Positions 33,877 to 51,200 are shown, counted from the stretch's first letter. The stretch is DNA of 64,000 nucleotides from Elephas maximus indicus (GCF_024166365.1 NC_064819.1:12501-76500), one strand, 5' to 3'. Numbers and translations are program-made. The notes: generated from the letters alone by a model not told the origin.

Positions 33877-34397
33877 TGTCATGAATTGAATTGTGCCCCC
33901 CCAAAATACGTGTTTCAATTTGGCTAGGCCATGACTCCCAGTATTGTGTGATTGTCCACCATTTTGTCATCTGATGTGATTTTCCTGTGTGTTGTAAATC
34001 CTACCTCTATGATGTTAATGAGGTGAGATAGGCAGCAGTTATGTTAATGAGGCAGAACTCAAACTACAAGATTGGATTATGTTTTGAGCCAATCTTCTTT
34101 GAGATATAAAAGAGAGAAGTGAACAGAGAGACAGAGGGACCTCATATCACCAAGAAAGCAGCGCCAGGAGCGAAGCCCATCCTTTGGACCCGGGGTTTCT
34201 ATGAGGAGAAGTTCCTAGTCCAGGGAAAGATTGATGACAAGGACCTCCCTCCAGAGCCAACAGAGAAAACCTTCCCCTAGAGCTGATGCCCTGAATTTGG
34301 ACTTCTACCCTACTAGATTCTGAGGGAATAAACTTCTGTTTGTTAAAGCCATCCACTTGTGATATGCCTGTTATAGGCATACTAGATGACTAAGACA
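33877..34397 (+). mobile_element. Solo LTR, MaLR/ERVL-like (type A)
   Basis: Third sense copy of type A (tgtcatgaattgaattgtg to catactagatgactaagaca). It is inserted next to or within an older LTR fragment. No internal region. Confidence 0.73.
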
Positions 34398-34870
34398 CTC
34401 TGAAGTTGGTGCCTTTTAAACCTAGTGGGATGGCAAAACTGACAGATCTCCTACAAGGGTTCCGTGCACCTTATTTGCATGGTCCCACCCCCTTGCAAGC
34501 ATCCCATGCTCCTTATTTCCATTATTAGGAGGCTGTCCAGTTCTCTTGGTGGGCCACAAGTACCTTGTTTGCATAGTCCCACCCAATCATTTTGTGGGAG
34601 TTACAAGACCATGGCTAGAAGGGCCATATTAAAGCAATTCAGTGTACCACATCATGTGTGTCTCCCACTCTAGATGGAGAGTTCCTCGAGCCTTTGGAGC
34701 TTGGTTTTCCATCCATCTTTATGTGTGCCCAGTCTAGCTTAGTACCTGATAGACAGCTGGCGAACCATGTGTATTGAATGAATCAGTTAATGAACAAGAG
34801 ACACTGTTAATAAGCAAAATATCTTTCTTAAAATTCACAAAATAATATTGAATTAAAAAAAAGTATCAAC
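34398..34870. other. Unassigned DNA left of the L1
   Basis: Contains two similar motifs (accttatttgcatggtccca; accttgtttgcatagtccca) about 95 bp apart that suggest an old internal duplication. No gene. Confidence 0.45.
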
Positions 34871-36461
34871 AGTTTTTTGTTGGAGGCAGGACCAAGATGG
34901 CTGACTAGGTAGAAGATTCCACTTATCCCTCTTGCAACAAAGACTCGAAAAAAACAAGTGAATCGATTACATACAGGACAACCTATGAACCCTGACCATC
35001 AAACACAGAACTAAGGAGTTGACCTGAGTGACAGGAGAGTGAAAAGCCACATGCTGAAGCAGCGACCGCTTCCAGAGCCAATGTGCCATGCTGCAGCCTT
35101 GGGCCCTCACGGTTCCCTGGTGCCAGAGTGGTGCGGCTGATTGTGGCTTACTGAGACAAGGCAAGTATGGATGCAGGCCTAACCCTTGGGACAAACCTCA
35201 GAGGGGACCCAGCCAGTGCACGCAGGCTGCACGCCAACACAGCTCACAGGCAAATGAAAAACCACAGAGAAGCAGCAACTGGTTTTGGAGCCTGGAGCGT
35301 GGTGTCCCAGACAGGAAACCTTGGCGCTGGGCTTTGGACTAAGTGTGGAGGAGCTGATTGCGGCTTCCTGAGACAGCACAAGCATGGGACACAGCACTAA
35401 AGCTCTGGGGCAGTCTCAGTGGGGAACCAGCCATTGCACACAAGCTACACACCCCTCTGGAATCTCAGAAAAACAGTCCTCACCAAACAAGATAAGTAAC
35501 TTTGTCTAGCTTGCTGCGCTACTCTCTACTAACTATTTGATCACTCCCCTCTCTGGCCAAGCTGGCTTCATTAACATTGGAATTCCCTGGGCCAGAGAGT
35601 GAAGTGCACTGCAGGTTTTTCTTCTTCTTCTTCTTCTTTCTTTTCTAATCCATTCTCCTGGCCTGAGAAAATCAGCATTTAACAATCAAAGGAAAAATCC
35701 TTCCCTGACTTCCCTAAACTGGAATAACAATACAGAACCAGCTCCATCCAGGCATAAGAAACCCACAGTCTTTGGCTTTCATCCCTACAGGTAAGCAGGT
35801 GGCTATTATAATGCAAAGGCAATTCTGATAGTGATCTGGCTGTAAGTGTTTTAGCTGAGCAGTGGAAAGGCAAGTTTTGGAGGTCAGATACCTCTCTACC
35901 TATTAAACAGAGCCCTCACTGATCCACACCAGGCAACTGAGGGCTGAGGCTCCACCCACACCACCTAACCACCTGCTAAAGGGGACCGAGGATAGCGATG
36001 CCTACCAATCTATAGAGGTACAAGCATTGGGTGCCTAAGGTACAGCTGCAGAGTCCACCCACCAGAGCACTCTAGAAAACAGAGCCACTCCTACCTCACT
36101 GACACTTGGGGAAAGGCTGTCAGCATCCTGCCCTCCTTGGAGTGTGACCCCCTGCCACTGCTAGAAACTGGCGCATACAACTGTCACCACTACTCCTCTA
36201 AGTTAATAGGTGAGAGCCTATACCAAACACTAGGTGACCCTGAGGACTATGACATCTGAGTTGATTCTATTCAAGAATGGTGAATGGTCTCATAGGCTTA
36301 TATACCTGGTAACAGCTCAGACCAGCTGGTAACAGGACATAAGTGATTCAAAAGCTACAGCACTCAAGACAGCACAATCTAGTAGCCCATCTGGGTGTAT
36401 TGTAACAAAACTAGAAAACTCAGCGAGCAAACATAAAAGAAAACATTACAATATCTTACAG

Positions 36462-37485
36462 ATGGCTCGGAGACAGCAGTCGATATCAAATCACATAAAG
36501 AAGCAGACCATGATTGCTTCTACAAACCCCCAAATCAAAGAGTCAAAATCATTCCCAGATGTAGACACATTCCTGGAATTGCCAGATGTAGAATATAAAA
36601 AACTAATATACACAATGCTTCAAGACATCAGGGATGACCTCAGAAATGAAATAAGGCAATCTACAGAAAAAGCCAAGGAACACACTGATAAAGCAGTTGA
36701 AGAAATCAAAAGATTTTTCAAGAACATAGCGAAAAAATTAATAAGCTGCAAGAATCCATAGAGAGACAGCATTCAGAAATCCAAAAGATTAACAAAATTA
36801 CAGAATTAGACAATAGGAAGTCAGAGGAGCAGACTCGAGGAATTGGAAGGCAGAGGGGGGGAGCTGGAGGATAAGGCAACTGACACCAATATAGTGGAAC
36901 AAAAATCAGATTAAAGAATTTAAAAAATGAAGAAACCCTAAGAATCATGCGGGACTCTATCAAGAAGAATAACTTGCATGTGATTGGAGTTCCAGGACAG
37001 GGAGGGATAACAGAAAATACAGAGAGAATGGTTGAAGATCTGTTGGCAGAAAACTTCCCTGGCATCGTGAAAGATGAGAAGATATCTATCCAAGATGCTC
37101 ACTGAACCCCATACAAGATAGATCCCAAAAGAAAATCACCAAGACATATTATCATCAAACTTGCCAAAAACAAAGATAAAGAGAAAATTTTAAAAGCAGC
37201 CAAGGATAAATGAAAAGTCACCTCACCTACAAAGGAGAATCAATAAGAATAAGTTCAAACTACTCAGCAGAAACCATGCAGGCAAGAAGGCAATGGGATG
37301 ACATATATAGAGCACTGAAAGAGAAAAACTGTCAGCCAAGAAACATATATACAGCAAAGCTCTCTCTTAAATATGAAGGTGATATTAAGAGATTTACAGA
37401 TAAACACAAACTTAGAGAATTTGCAAAAACCAAACCAAAACTGCAAGAATTACTAAAGGAAATTCCTTGGTCAGAAAATCAATAA
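36462..37485 (+). pseudogene. L1 ORF1 (RNA-binding chaperone), broken
   Basis: Starts MARRQQSISNHIKK. A helical region with many charged residues follows, broken after about residue 99 (stop near 36761). The RRM-like domain is readable near 36975 (NNLHVIGVPGQGG) and the C-terminal domain at 37210-37485 (SSNYSAETMQARRQWDDIY, ending EIPWSENQ). In intact L1 this protein trimerises through its coiled coil and coats L1 RNA. At least four stops or frame changes separate the pieces. Length matches the ORF1 of the minus-strand L1 at 53868-54868. Confidence 0.88.
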
Positions 37486-37939
37486 TATCAGATACCAACA
37501 AAACACAAGGTCACAGAACAAAACATCCTGATATCAACTCAGTTAGGGAAATCACAAAAACAAAATAAGATTAATTAAAAAAAAATTGCTCAAAACAGGG
37601 AATCATTGATGTCATTATGTAAAAGATTACAGCAGTCAAAAAAGAGGAACTAAATACAGGAGGCAGAGATCTTACATATGAAGAGGAAACCAAGGCAATG
37701 TAGGGCGATATAAGTTAGGTTTTTACTTACTCAAATGGGGTAAATATTAAGGTAACCACAAAGAGGTCTAACAATTCCATATTTCAAAATAAAAACCAAG
37801 ACAAACATAACCACTCAGCAAAAATAAATTCAACTACTATGAAAAGAAGGAACACACATTCTACAAAGAAAAACTTCTCAGCACAAAAAAGTAAGTGGAG
37901 AAATGAAATTGTCAACAACACACCAAAAAAGGTATCAAA

Positions 37940-41715
<3,776 letters not shown>

Positions 41716-41762
41716 GAACTTGAGAAATAGTTTAAACTGAGAAGAACACACTCTTTTGTGGT

Positions 41763-41800
41763 TACAAGAGGGGGGAGGGAGGGATGGTGGGAGAGGGGTA
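41763..41800 (+). promoter_or_regulatory. G-rich tract of the L1 3' UTR (quadruplex-prone)
   Basis: gaggggggagggagggatgg followed by tgggagagggg gives at least four G-runs of three or more within about 30 bases. The same place in the minus-strand L1 copies is C-rich on plus (17858-17877, 48191-48228, 49932-49966). A guanine-rich 3' UTR element is known from mammalian L1s. Confidence 0.75.
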
Positions 41801-42716
41801 TTTACTAAATAGATAGTAGACAAGAACTACTTTGGGTGAAGGGAAGGACAACACTCAACACAGGGGAGGTCAGCACAACTGGACTAAACCAATGCAAAGA
41901 AGTTTCCTGAATAAACTGAATGTTTCAAAGGTCAGCGAAGCAGGGGCAGGGGTTTGGGGACCATAGTTTCAGGGGACATCTAAGTCAATTGGCATAATAA
42001 AATCTATTAAGAAAACATTCTGCATCCCACTTTGAATAGTGGCGCCTGAGGTCTTAAATGCTAGCAAGCGGTCACCTAAGATGCATCAATGAGTCTCAAC
42101 CCACCCGTATCAAAGAAGAATGAAGAACACCAAGAACACAAGATAATAACAAGCCCAAGAGACAGAAAGGGCCACATGAACCAGAGACTGCATCATCCTG
42201 AGACCAGAAGAACTAGATGGTGCCCAGCCACAACCAATGACTGCCCTGACAGGGAACACAATAGAGAGCCCCTGAGAGAGCAGGAGAACAGTGGGATGCA
42301 GACCCCAGATTCTCATAAAAAGACCAGACTTAATGGTCTGACTGAGACTGGAAGGACCCCAGTGATCATGGTCCTCAGACCTTCTCTTGACCCACTACAG
42401 GAACCATCCCTGAACCCAGCTCTTCAGAGATGAATTGGACTGGACAATGGGTTGGAGAGGGATGCTGGTGAGGCGTGAGGTACTTGGTTCGGGTGGACAC
42501 TTGAGACAATGTTGGCATCTCCTGCCTGGAGGGGAGATGTGAGGGTAGAGGGGCTTAGAAGCTGGCAAAATGGTCATGAAAAGAGAGAGTGGAAGTGGGG
42601 GGGAGTAATTGGGAGTATGTAGCAAGTTGTGTATGAGTTTTTGTGTGAGAGACTGACTTGTAAACTTTCACTTAATGCACAATAAAAATTATTTAAAAAA
42701 CCAAAAGTTTTTTGTT

Positions 42717-43585
42717 CACAAAACTCTTGGATAACTGGTTCACTAACAAAAAAATGTTGAGCACCTAATATGTTTAGTTGGCTTCCAGAAGGATACAAAT
42801 ACGCGTTGATTTCTGTCCTAAAGTATTTGCAGTCTAGTTGGTGCATAGGAGACAAGCATGTAGAAGGATGCATAGTGTACGAAATCGGCATCTCTCCCTA
42901 CATTATCTCACAAAGCTGGTACACTCTTTTGCAACACCACTAGATTATTTGATAAACAATGTTACAGAAAATGTCATAAGACAGTTATGTGGTAATTTGC
43001 CAATTACGTTCAGAGACAATACATGCTGTACTGGCAGATGAGGAATGAATCTCAGATTTACAGTACAGGAAGTGAAATTCAAAATTCTTCCTAGAAGTCT
43101 AAAAAGAAATGAGGCTTTCTGTAGGTTTTGAATGTACCAACAGAGTTGCAGAGATGGTAAAGTGGATTTATAGCACTTTTTTTTTTAGTTATCTAGGAGA
43201 TACAGGCTGAAGGAACTTGAAGACAAACGGAATATTTACGTTAAATGGGAGTGAAAGTAGAATTATTTTCCCTAGGCAACGTGACCACTGCTGCCTCATC
43301 CATCTCCCCTGTGCCCCAACAGACACACACACATAGTGTACACCTTTGAACCAGAAAGTTCACTTGATGTGGACAGAAACTGAAACGTTTAGGAAGAGCA
43401 ACTAGAACAGACAGAATGGCAGAGCATTTCCAAGGCATGGGTGTAAAACAAGGGGAGCAAAAACAAGAGAGGAATGTGATTTTTTTTTAATTTTTTTTAA
43501 GGAAAGGGAAAATAAAAGTTCATGGAAGAGAAAGAAAATAACTGGAATAATAGTTGTTTTTTTTTTTTTTTTTTAATAGGCCAGC
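42717..43585. other. Unassigned DNA right of the L1
   Basis: Contains T-runs near 43178 and 43558, and A/T-rich tracts. No gene or nameable repeat. Confidence 0.45.
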
Positions 43586-43732
43586 GGAGTCCCCGGGTGG
43601 TAAAAATCATTAACACACTCAGCTGCTAACCGAAGGGTTGGTGGTTTTAGTCCACCCAGAGGTACTTTAGAATAAAGGCCTGGCACACATGGGGTTGCTG
43701 TGAGTCGGAGTCAACTTGACACCACCTGGTAC
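43586..43732 (+). mobile_element. AfroSINE, internally shortened
   Basis: Starts ggagtccccgggtgg, B-box-like gttggtggttttagtcc, ends ggagtcaacttgacacc. It resembles the long class (as 24654-24844) but lacks part of the extra block. Confidence 0.85.
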
Positions 43733-45254
43733 CAGAAAGGACCATAAAAAAAAGTAGTATCTGAGGTATAGTGGTAATGTAGAGAGGGAAATTGCAAAAG
43801 ATCAGTGTAATTGTTTTCCTTTAGCTGGAATTCCTAACTCTTTGCTTCAACATTAATTTTACTTTAGGAATGACAACCTAACTGAATAGAAATTTTTAAC
43901 AGGAGGAAAGAATTCATTCACTATGTAGGGAAAAACAAGTTTTTGTGTTAGCAGACAAAACCTGAATGGTAATAGTATTGCTTTGTTAAGTGGTAACTAG
44001 AGAGATTCCTTCTCTGAAATATCATTGTCAACTATGTGAGAGGTTCTTTTCCATTCATTTCCCATTAAAGTTTTATCATCAAAAACCACACAGAAACTTG
44101 ATATTAATAATTACAGATTTCAGTAAGTTGTGACTAGCTGTTCCCTTAACCATGTAGCCTTAGTTTGATGGACAAGAACATGGCATAAAACTTTGTTATG
44201 ATCCTATAAATTATTAAGTCATTTTTTCTATTCCTTCTGGAAAAGACAAGAGAAGCAGGCTTTTACCAGCTGATAAAATTAAACTTCATTTCATTAGTCA
44301 TTATAAAACTATGCATAAGGAAGAAATAGCAACATAAAACAAAAAACACATCAAATCTTTTTAATAGGGCAGGATAGAATGCCACTGTACGTGGGAAGTC
44401 CTGAGTGAAGTTGTCCCATCCCATCTACTTGATGAAAATTAGAAAATAGAAGCAGTGTCTAGATTTAAAAAAAACCACCATGAAAAGATCGTTATTGGAA
44501 CATGAAATGGATTTATTATCTAACATCAAACTAAATGTCAAGCCAAATTCAGATTATAAATATTTAATCAGTGGAAGAGGAAGCTAGCTGATGGTTCTAT
44601 TTTCGAGTTCTCATATTTTATTTGAAACTAATTAGTAAAAATGAAAGAAATTCTTTCCATAATTATATTCTCAGTTTAAAATGAATTTTAGCTTTCAAGA
44701 ATGCACTGTACTTAAAAAAAGTCCTTTGACTACTTGTTTATTTTAGTCCAAAGTTACTATATAACTGAAATCTATTATGACAGAATTTTCAGGACCATAA
44801 AAAGCATTTTGGATCCTTCAATCTTAAATGAGTGTTTCATAAATCAATTTGAAGGCATCAGAAAAAAGAATCTGATAGCACGAATGCTTCTGAGAAGATG
44901 CTTTATTTAGAAGAATCCTTTTCATTTCGAGTGGCAAGTCACACGGTGGAAGGAGGTGGGATATAGGCCAGCGTCACACGGTCAGGGATAGGGTGGACTG
45001 TTTTTGTCTGCATTAAGGGTCAGATTTTAAAAAAACAACTAATCAGTCTTGTATGTGGCTTTTATTCTGGTGTTTGTGGAAATAAAAATTTACCTTCATT
45101 ATATTTTTTGTACAGTGATTGAAAAAATCTATTTATTGGTGTTAAAGGAGTTTACTTGGTAAAGTTATTTTTCAGAGGTGAGCTTGGTGCTTTGCAGTTA
45201 TACAGACGTTATCTAAAATTATTCAGAAGCATCAAAATATGTAAGAATTATTTT
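43733..45254. other. AT-rich, probably unique DNA
   Basis: The longest interval (about 1.5 kb) without a recognised element. I found no coding frame or conserved motif. Confidence 0.45.
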
Positions 45255-45475
45255 AAAACTTACCAGCCACAGGAAATCTACCATTTCCTTCCCATAATCC
45301 TTCCTCTACTTCTAGGGCAGACGCTTTTGTTTTACCCTCCTGAACCACACATCCCTCTGCTGAGAATCTCACTTGGTATTTGTCTCTTACAACTTAATAG
45401 TATAGGAACTTGGGTACTCATTTCCCCTTCAAGACTGTATACTCCTTGAAGGCAGGAACTGTGTTTTGTTCATAC
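45255..45475 (-). mobile_element. L2 3' region
   Basis: gactgtatactccttgaagg, caggaactgtgttttgttc at the right end is the typical antisense L2 3' motif; the pyrimidine-rich DNA to its left fits too. Confidence 0.65.
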
Positions 45476-45482
45476 TTATTCT

Positions 45483-47262
45483 TGTGTTGTTAGGAGTGTC
45501 CAATCGGTTCCAACTCATAGGACCCTATGTAAAACAGAATGAAACACTGCCCTGTCCTGTGCCATCCTCATGATCGCTGTTATGCTTGAGCCCATTATTG
45601 CACCCACTGTGTCAACCCATCTCATTGAGGGTCTTTCTCCTTTTCACTCACCCTCTACTTTACCAAGTATGATGTCCTTTTCTAGGAACTGGTCCCTCCT
45701 GATAGCATGTTCTAAGTATGTGAGACAAAATCTTACCCTCTTGCTTCTGATGAACATTATGGCTGTACTTCTTCCAAGACAGGTTTGTTTGTTCTTCTGG
45801 CCAAAACTAACCAAGCCAAATCTGTTGCCATGGGATCGATTTCAACCGATAGCAAACATAAAGGATAGTGTAGAACTGCCCCATAGGGTCTCCAAGGATC
45901 TGGTGGTGGATTTGAACTCCTGGTCTTTTGGTTAGCAGCTATATCACTTAACTACTGTACCACCAGAGCTCTGTTCTTCTGGCAGCCCACTGTATATTCA
46001 ATACTCTTCACCAACACCATTATTCAAAGGCCTCGATTCTTCTTTGGTCTTTCTTATCTATTGTCCAGCTTTCACATGCATATGAGGTGACGGAAAACAC
46101 TATGGCTTGGGTCAGGCACACCTTAGTCCTTAAACTGATATTCTTGCTTTTTAACACTTTAAAGAGATCTTTTGCAGCAGATTTGTCCAATGTAATGCAT
46201 TGTTTGATTTCTTGACTGCTGCTTCCATGGGCGATGATTGCAGATCCAAGTAAAATGAAATCATTCACAACTTCAGTCTTTTCTCCATGTATCATAATGT
46301 TGCTTATTGGTCCAGTTGTAAGGATTTTTGTTTTCTTTATGCTGAGGTGTAATCCATACTGAAGGCTGTGGTCCCTGATCTTCATCAGCAAGTGCTTCAA
46401 GTCCTCTTGACTTTGAGCAAGCAAGGTTGTGTCATCTACATATTGCATGTTGTTAATGAGACTTCCTCCAATCCTGATGCTGCATTCTTCTTCATATATT
46501 CCAGTTTCTTGGATTATTTGTTCAGCATACAGTTAGAATAAGTATGGTGAAGCTATACAACCCTGATGCACACCTTTCTTGACTTTAAACCATGCGGTAC
46601 CCCCTTGTTCTGTTGGAATGACCACCTCCTGGTCTAAGTACAGGTTCCTCATGAGCACAATTAAGTGTTCTGGAATTCCCATTCTTTGCAATGTTATCTG
46701 TAATTTGTAATGATCCACACAGTTGAATACCTTTGCATAGTCAATAAAACACAGGTAAACATCTTTTTGGTATTCTCTGCTTTCAGGAAAGATCTTTTTG
46801 ACATCAGCAATGATATCTTTTGTTATACATCCTCTTCTGACTCTGCCTTGGATTTCTGGCAGTTCTCTGTCAATGTACTGCTGCAAACACTTTTAAATGA
46901 TCTTCAGCAAAATTTTACTTGTGTGTGATATTAACGATATTGTTTCATAGTTTCTGCATTTGGCTGGATCGCCTTTCTTTGGAATAGGCATAAATATGGA
47001 TCTCTTCCAGTTGGTTAGCCAGGTAGCTGTCTTCCAAATTTTTTGGCATAGATCAGTGAGTGCTTCCAGCACTGCATCTGTTTGTGGAAACATCTCAACT
47101 GGTATTCTGTCAATTCCTGGAGCCTTGTTTTTCACCAATGCCTTTAGTGCACATTGGACCTCTTCCTTGAGTCCAAGTTCTTGATCATATATCACCTCCT
47201 GAAATGGTTGAATGTTGACCGATTCTTATTGATACAGTGACTTTGTGTATTCCTTCCCTCTT
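45483..47262 (-). mobile_element. RTE LINE, 3' half of a split full-length copy
   Basis: Reverse transcriptase C-terminal half: YVDDTTLLAQSQEDLKHLL (46020-46448, variant of the YADDT box), HLSIKKTKILTTGPISN, and VNDFILLGSAI. Palm-domain blocks (RGCITKDIIADVKKIFPES; FNCVDHYKLQITL) lie at 46533-46886 and MPIPKKGDPAKCRNY near 46995. The 3' tail is the degenerate ttgttagg on plus at 45487. An AfroSINE and a full-length L1 interrupt it; the 5' half resumes at 56138. The summed RTE sequence is about 3.19 kb, the same as the copy at 7697-10885. Confidence 0.9.
45801..45971 (-). mobile_element. AfroSINE inserted in RTE, 11-bp target duplication
   Basis: Antisense AfroSINE (ccaaaactaaccaagccaaa to gtaccaccagagc) bounded by perfect tgttcttctgg repeats at 45790-45800 and 45972-45982. 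RTE sequence is continuous across the site. Confidence 0.95.
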
Positions 47263-48272
47263 TTTTATAATTTTTATTGCGCTTTAAGTGAAAGGTTACA
47301 AATATGTCAGTCTCTCACATAAAAACTTATATACACCTTGCTAAGTATAGAAGATATACCTTGCTACATGCTCCCAATTACTCTCCCCTATCTCCCTCCA
47401 CTCTCTCTTTTCATGTCCATTTCCAGCCTCTAACCCCCTCCACCCTCTCATCTACCCTCCAGGCAGGAGATGCCAACATAGTCTCAAGTGTCCACCTGAT
47501 CCAAGAAACTCACTCCTCACCAGCATCCCTCTCCAGCCCCTTGTCCAGTCCAATCCATGTCTGAAGAGCTGGCTTTGGGAATGGTTCCTGTCCTGGGCCA
47601 ACAGAGGGTCTGGGGGCCATGACCACCAGGGTCCTTCCAGTCTCAGTGAGACCATTAAGTCTGGTCTTTTTATGAGAATCTGGGGTCTGCATCCCACTGT
47701 TCGCATGCTACCTCAGGGGTTCTCCCTTGTGTTCCCTGTCAGGGCAGTCATCAGTTGTAGCCAGGCACCATCTAGTTCTTCTGGTCTCAGGATGATGTAG
47801 TTTCTGGTTCATGTGGCCCTTTTTGTCTCTTGGGCTTGTAATTACCTTGTGTCCTTGGTGTTCTTCATTCTGCTTTGATACAGGTGGGTTGAGACCAATT
47901 GATGCATCTTAGACGGTTGCTTGCTAGCATTTTAGACCCCAGATGCCACTCTTCAAAGTGGGATGCAGAATGTTTTCTTAATAGATTTTATTATGCCAGT
48001 TGACTTAGATGTCCCCTGAAATCATGGTCCCCAAACTCCTGCCCCTGGTACACTGGCCTTCAAAGCATTCAGTTTATTCAGGAAGCTTTTTTGCATTGGT
48101 TTAGTCCAGTTATGCTGACCTCCCCTGTATTGAGTGTTGTCTTTCCCTTCACCTACAGCAGTTCTTATCTACCATGTAACCCGTGAATACCCCTCTCCTA
48201 CCCTACCTTCCTCCCTCCTCTCGTAACCACAAAAGAATGTCTTCTTCTCAGTTTAAACTATTTCTCAAGTTC

Positions 48273-51200
48273 CTATAATAGCGGTCTTATACAATATTTG
48301 TCATTTTGCAACTGACTAATTTTACTCAGCATAATGCCTTCCAGGTTCCTCCATGTTATGAAATGTTTCACAGATTCATCACTGTTCTTTATTGATGCAT
48401 AGTATTCCATTGTGTGAATATACCATAATTTATTTATCCATTCATCCACTGATGGGCACCTTGGTTGCTTCCAGCTTTTTGCTATTGTAAACAGTGCTGC
48501 AATGAACATGGGTGTGCATATATCTGTTTGTGGAATGGCTCTTATTTCTCTAGGATATATTCCAAGGAGTGGGATTGCTGGATCGTATGGTAGTTCTATT
48601 TCTAGCTTTTTAAGGAAGTGCCAAATCGATTTCCAAAGTGATTGTATCATTTTACATTCCACAAGGAGTGTATGTGTTCCAGTCTCTCCACAGCCTCTCC
48701 AACATTTATTATTTTGTGTTTTTTGGATTAATGCCAGCCTTGTTGGAGTGAGATGAAATCTCATTGTAGTTTTGATCTGCATTTCTCTAATGGCTAATGA
48801 TCGTGAACATTTCCTCATGTATCTGTTAGCTACCTGAATGTCTTCTTTAGTGAAGTGTCTATTCATAGCCTTTGCCCATTTTTTAATTGGGTTATTTGGC
48901 TTTTTGTAGTTGAGTTTTTGCAGTATCATGTAGATTTTAGAGATCAGACGCTGATTGGAAATGTCATATATAAAAACTTTTTCTCAGTCTGTAGGTGGTC
49001 TTTTTTTTTTTTTTTTTATAATAACTTTTATTAAGCTTCAAGTGAACGTTTACAAATCCAATCAGTCTGTCACATATAAGTTTACATACATCTCACTCCC
49101 TACTCCCACTTACTCTCCCCGTCTTGAGTCAGCCCTTTCAGTCTCTCCTTTCTTGACAATTTTGCTGGCTTCCCTCTCTCTCTATCCTCCCATCCCCCCT
49201 CCAGACAAGAGTTGCCAACACAATCTCAAGTGTACACCTGATATAATTAGCTCACTCTTCATCAGCGTCTCTCTCCCACCCGCTGACCAGTCCCTTTCAT
49301 GTCTGATGAGTTGTCTTCAGGGATGGTTCCTGTCCTGTGTCAACAGAAGGTCTGGAGAGCATGACCGCCGGGATTCCTCCAGTCTCAGTCAGACCATTAA
49401 GTTTGGTCTTCTTATGAGAATTTGGGGTCTGCATCCCACTGCTCTCCTGCTCCCTCAGGGGTCCTCTGCTGAGCTCCCTGTCAGGGCAGTCATCGATTGT
49501 GGCCAGGCACCAACTAGTTCTTCTGGTCTCAGGATGATGTAGGTCTCTGGTTCATGTGGCCCTTTCTGTCTCTTGGGCTCTTAGTTGTCATGTGGGCTTG
49601 GTGTTCTTCATTTTCCTTTGCTCCAGGTGGGTTGAGACCAATTGCTGCATCTTAGATGGCTGCTTGTTAGCATTTAAGACCCCAGACGCCACATTTCAAA
49701 GTGGGATGCAGAATGATTTCATAATAGAATTATTTTGCCAATTGACTTAGAAGTCCCCGCAAACCATGTTCCCCAGACCCCCGCGCTTGCTCCGCTGAGC
49801 TTTGAAGCATTCATTTTATCCTGGAAACTTCTTTGCTTTTGGTCCAGTCCAATTGAGCTGACCTTCCATGTATTGAGTGTTGTCTTTCCCTTCACCTAAA
49901 GCAGTTCTTATCTACTGATTAATCAATAAAAAACCCTCTCCCACCCTCCCTCCCTCCCCCCCTCGTAACCACAAAAGTATGTGTTCTTCTCAGGTTTACT
50001 ATTTCTCAAGATCTTATAATAGTGGTCTTATACAGTATTTGTCCTTTTGCCTCTGACTCATTTCGCTCAGCATAATGCCTTCCAGGTTCCTCCATGTTAT
50101 GAAATGTTTCAGAGATTCGTCACTGTTCTTTATCGATGCGTAGTATTCCATTGTGTGAATATACCACAATTTATTTACCCATTCATCCGTTGATGGACAC
50201 CTTGGTTGCTTCCAACTTTTTGCTATTGTAAACAGAGCTGCAATAAACATGGGTGTGCATATATCTGTTTGTATGAAGGCTCTTGTATCTCTAGGGTATA
50301 TTCCGAGGAGTGGGATTTCTGGGTTGTATTGTAGGTGGTCTTTTTACTCTTTTGGTGAAGTCTTTGGAAAAGCATAGGCGTTGGATTTTTAGGAGCTCTC
50401 AGTAATCTAGTTTTTCTTCTGCATTCTTAATAATGTTTTGTATACTGTTTATGCCATGTATTAGGGCTCCTCACATTGTCCCTATTTTTTCTTCCATGAT
50501 CATTATCGTTTTAGATTTTATATTTAGGTCTTTGATCCATTTTGAGCTCATTTTTGTGCATGGAGTGAGGTATGGATCTTGTTTCATTTTTTTGCGGTTA
50601 GATATCCAGTTATGCCAGCACCATTTGTTAAAAAGACTGTCTTTTCCCCATTTAACTGTTTTGGAGCTTTTGTCAAATATCAACTGCTCATGTGTGGATG
50701 GATTTATGTTTGGATTCTCAATTCTCTTCCATTGGTCTATGTATCTGTTGTACCAGTGCCAGGCTGTTTTGACTACTGTGGCGGTATAATAGGTTCTAAA
50801 ATCAGGTAAAGTAAGGCCCCCTACTTTGTTCTTCTTTTTCAGTAATGCTTTGTTTTTCCGGGGCCTCTTTCCCTTCCATATGAAGTTGGTGATTTGTTTC
50901 TCCATCTCATTAAAGAATGTTATTGGGATTTGGATGAGAATTGCATTAAACGTATAGATACCTTTTGGTAGAATAGACATTTTTATAGTGTTAAGTCTTC
51001 CTATCCATGAGCAAGGTATGTTTTTCCACTTACGTAAGTCTCCTTTGGTTTCTTGCAGAACTGTACTGCAGTTGTCTTTGTATAAGTGTTTTAAATCTCT
51101 GTTAAGATTTATTCCTAAGTATGTTATCTTCTTGGGGGCTATTGTAAATGGCATTGATTTGGTGATTTCCTCTTTGAAGTTCTTTTTGTTGGTGTAGAGG

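Noticed and set aside
35088-35400. Frames of 72-84 codons at the left of the plus L1
   Set aside because: They lie in the L1 5' UTR, which is GC-richer than the rest and opens frames by chance.
42089-42433. A 114-codon plus frame after L1 ORF2
   Set aside because: It lies wholly in the L1 3' UTR and recurs in shorter form in the other L1 copies (for example minus 14256-14498), so it is not an extra gene.
48955-49542. A 195-codon plus-strand open frame
   Set aside because: It is antisense to the 3' UTR of the nested L1 and begins in its T-run; similar short frames recur in every L1 3' UTR here.
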